Shown: piece by piece, positions 12,556 to 14,650 of the stretch
Numbering within the stretch: position 1 is the stretch's first letter
Layout: each line of letters begins with the position of its first letter
From: JAADDK01 sp964425415
GTDB lineage: Archaea; Thermoplasmatota; Thermoplasmata; Thermoplasmatales; Aciduliprofundaceae
Assembly: GCA_964425415.1 (NCBI GenBank)
Contig: CAYRMJ010000034.1
Location: forward strand, 1-14,650
Length of the DNA stretch: 14,650 bases
Direction: 5' to 3'
The notes under the pieces: model-generated
Database searches by the model: none
What the model was told of the DNA's origin: nothing
What the model saw: only the letters and a program-made list of their open reading frames with translations
Position numbers and translations under genes: made by a program

Positions 12556-14602
12556 ACTCCTCACCCAGATAGATTTGTCCAATCAACTCGTTTATTTTTT
12601 CTTCCACATTCTCGCCACTCTCAGCCGCCTTAGACAGCTTGGTTATTTCACTTACTCTTTTCACTTTCACAGGTATTCTATTCGTTATGAATGAGCAGAT
12701 GTTGTTGGTGAGCTTTGCTCTGTTTAGAATGAAGTTCCAGAGATAGAAGTTGATTACTTTTGAGTTGAGCAGTGCCATGAGGTAGTGTTTGTTCACTTTA
12801 ATCTTCGGTTTTATGACCACGGCGGTGCCATCCGCCACCATGCCTTTGGGCTTGATGGCAACTTCAAATCTGTTGGAAAAATTAGGAGAGATGAGCGCTG
12901 TTTCGTTCATGTGCTCCACCAATCTCTTCCTCTTTACGTAATCCATGCTCACATAGCGCCCGGAAATGAGGTTTATTCTGTATGGGTCAATGTCCTTGGC
13001 CCCCACGCATGGCACCTCTCTTTTTGCTGAGTAATCCCTGCGGCGCGGCTTGCCCTGAGTTGAGTCAATCACGCCCAATCTCGCACCTTGGTTCATTTTC
13101 CTGAAGAATCTCTCAAGCTCAGGGGTGAAGTAGAGCATGAGCAAGCCCATCTTTCTGCAAAGCTCCTTTGGAAGGTACCCTTTAAATGATGGGAACTTTC
13201 TGGACGTTGTTAAACATACCCCTTGCTTGTTCCCCTTTTCGTAAAATAGCTCAACCATCTCAAGATTCACGTGGGGCTTGAACGGATTGCCGCTGTCAAT
13301 GATCATGTAGAGACTCACATCGTTTAGGAGGAAATCTATCAGAGTTCCAAATTCTTCTGTTCTGGTGATTCTGTGGGGCACGATCATTCCAAACACGCCC
13401 TTTGGTTTGAGAATCTTGTATCCAAGTTCAATGAAAAGAGATGCTATGTTTTTTGACCCTTTTTTCTTATCATCGCCAGAGGCGGTTCTGTACAGTTGCG
13501 TCACGATGCTCTTCTCACCCTCGCCCATTATGTTGCCGTACGGTGGATTGCCCAGCACCACATCAAAGCCGCCTAGCTTGAACACATCTGAAAACTCATA
13601 GACCCAGTGAAAGGCCTTCAATTCTCTAATCTTATCCCTGCTTGTACCAACAATTTTGCTTAGTATCTCGTGCCCATACTCCTTCGCCGCATCTGGCAGG
13701 TAATTCAGTATGCTTTCCCTCTCTGGCATCTCGTAGGGGGTCAGCCCGATTATTGCGTTTCCACTTTTCAGATTCAATTTAGGAAATTCATATCTCAAAA
13801 ACGAGGGCTCTTTCATTGCACTCATGGTGATGATGAGTTGCATCTTTGCAACGGAGATGGCATCTGCCTCCTTGTCAACTCCGTAAATGCTATTGCTCAG
13901 CACTTTAATGTAAATGTTCTCGTTCATCTCCTCATTCATAGCGCTTAAAATCTCAGATATTCTGTCAATCAGAATGTTGTATGTGTGCGCCAAAAAATGC
14001 CCTGCTCCGCATGATGGGTCCACGACTCTAAGATTGAAAATGTGAGTGAGCATATCTTCCATATCCTCTACGTTTCCCTCCGCAATCAGGTGCTCAAAAT
14101 CCCTGTATTTCATCATTTTTGCCTTCTCATCAATGACACGTCCAACCGTGTTGTTCACGATTGTCTCAACGATGTCTGGTGGAGTGTAGTACACGCCACC
14201 CCTTTTTCTATCTTCCATCTCTCTCAGCCCCTCGTAGAGGTCCCCCAAAATGGCGCCCATAATGTGGGGGTTTGTGCCATCGCAGGCTATCTTCAACACT
14301 CTTTTAAGCTCTCTATCGCAATCTTTTAACGCCGCAAAATCATCAAAATCTTTGAGGGAATTGAGAACTGGAAAATTCGTTTTGTTTTTAAGTTTTTCAC
14401 TTATGCTCAGAATCTCATTTGCCCCCATTGGTTCGTCAAATCTCGCATCCACGACATCTTCATTTGCTTTCAAAATGGAACATAGGAAAATGCCCTGAAT
14501 GACCAGTGCCGCTGAAAATCTCTCATCTCTGAATTTGCATTTTTTAACGAATTCTCGGGTTGCCTTCGCAATCCTCTTTGATTTTTCCATTCTCGGATTC
14601 AT
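12506..14602 (-). CDS. N6-adenine DNA methyltransferase, Eco57I/TaqI-like, gamma class
   Basis: A 698-aa DNA methyltransferase that would transfer a methyl group from S-adenosylmethionine to adenine. VYYTPPDIVETIVNNTVG precedes motif I, DPSCGAGHFL (Asp 195 onward), then the acidic loop IYGVDKEADAISVAKMQL and catalytic motif IV, NPPYG (352-356), giving gamma-class order. The C-terminal third should recognise DNA; ALLNSKVINFYLWNF is typical of the TaqI/HsdS-type specificity region. The N-terminal 140 residues are helical and charged with no visible PD-(D/E)XK site, so unlike type IIG enzymes it lacks an evident nuclease of its own; the overlapping downstream gene supplies one. It is too short for BREX PglX. 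The start is uncertain among GTG 14614, ATG 14602 and ATG 14590. The upstream region is cut by the window edge. Confidence 0.88.
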   Translation of the reverse strand: MNPRMEKSKRIAKATREFVKKCKFRDERFSAALVIQGIFLCSILKANEDVVDARFDEPMGANEILSISEKLKNKTNFPVLNSLKDFDDFAALKDCDRELKRVLKIACDGTNPHIMGAILGDLYEGLREMEDRKRGGVYYTPPDIVETIVNNTVGRVIDEKAKMMKYRDFEHLIAEGNVEDMEDMLTHIFNLRVVDPSCGAGHFLAHTYNILIDRISEILSAMNEEMNENIYIKVLSNSIYGVDKEADAISVAKMQLIITMSAMKEPSFLRYEFPKLNLKSGNAIIGLTPYEMPERESILNYLPDAAKEYGHEILSKIVGTSRDKIRELKAFHWVYEFSDVFKLGGFDVVLGNPPYGNIMGEGEKSIVTQLYRTASGDDKKKGSKNIASLFIELGYKILKPKGVFGMIVPHRITRTEEFGTLIDFLLNDVSLYMIIDSGNPFKPHVNLEMVELFYEKGNKQGVCLTTSRKFPSFKGYLPKELCRKMGLLMLYFTPELERFFRKMNQGARLGVIDSTQGKPRRRDYSAKREVPCVGAKDIDPYRINLISGRYVSMDYVKRKRLVEHMNETALISPNFSNRFEVAIKPKGMVADGTAVVIKPKIKVNKHYLMALLNSKVINFYLWNFILNRAKLTNNICSFITNRIPVKVKRVSEITKLSKAAESGENVEEKINELIGQIYLGEEYEAFQKIGLEREYNEK

Positions 14603-14630
14603 GGAACCTTGCACACATGCATCATCATCC

Positions 14631-14638
14631 TTTTAATT
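14631..14638 (-). promoter_or_regulatory. Possible TATA box of the methyltransferase-led cluster
   Basis: The minus strand reads AATTAAAA, about 32 bases before ATG 14602 and 44 before ATG 14590. Transcription would start near 14609, leaving a leader of only a few bases. A GATGATGATG run lies between. The window ends at 14650, so further promoter elements or an upstream gene cannot be excluded. Confidence 0.35.
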
Positions 14639-14650
14639 CTTTTTGAGATT

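Noticed and set aside
12506..14602. BREX PglX or a one-protein type IIG enzyme
   Set aside because: It is shorter than typical PglX, no other BREX genes are present, and no nuclease motif is visible in the N-terminal part.

Overview
The window reads as archaeal DNA, probably from a thermophilic euryarchaeote; the lineage is an inference with no marker search behind it. Supporting signs are an archaeal/eukaryotic-type tryptophanyl-tRNA synthetase, TATA boxes about 25 bases before starts with little or no leader, strong GGAGGTGAT-type ribosome-binding sites at operon-internal starts, and a GC-rich H/ACA guide RNA gene. A run of exactly 100 N (3556-3655) marks a scaffold join, so this is a draft genome or MAG.

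Housekeeping half (1-5000). A DHA2-like MFS efflux transporter runs off the left edge on the minus strand. Next is a predicted H/ACA guide RNA on the plus strand (about 1508-1565), lying tail-to-tail with a GTP-type phosphoenolpyruvate carboxykinase on the minus strand. The carboxykinase promoter carries a perfect 8-1-8 palindrome. After the N gap, which is flanked by a 12-base inverted repeat, comes plus-strand TrpRS.

Accessory half (5051-14602). Two unrecognised plus-strand genes (394 and 169 aa) run head-on into a long minus-strand cluster, and the two stop codons overlap. In transcription order the cluster is: Eco57I-like gamma-class N6-adenine DNA methyltransferase; a PD-(D/E)XK-like nuclease fused in frame to a cupin; a 38-aa basic ORF; a MoxR-like AAA+ ATPase with a C-terminal cysteine cluster; an HExxH metallopeptidase-like plus vWA protein; a 183-aa unknown; a CARF-like winged-helix protein; and a second, divergent CARF-like winged-helix protein. 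Most junctions overlap or touch, so translation is probably coupled. A short gap with a palindrome separates the restriction-modification part from the MoxR-vWA-CARF part.

How the parts may work together (inference). The AAA+ ATPase and the vWA protein form the usual MoxR/vWA pair. The CARF-like proteins would sense a nucleotide ligand and regulate the locus or trigger it, and the methyltransferase/nuclease would be a restriction module. The plus-strand 394-aa protein carries a cysteine module resembling that of the AAA+ protein, which ties the two opposing gene sets together. I know of no named system with this exact composition. It is the best candidate in the window for an undescribed, probably defence-related, system.
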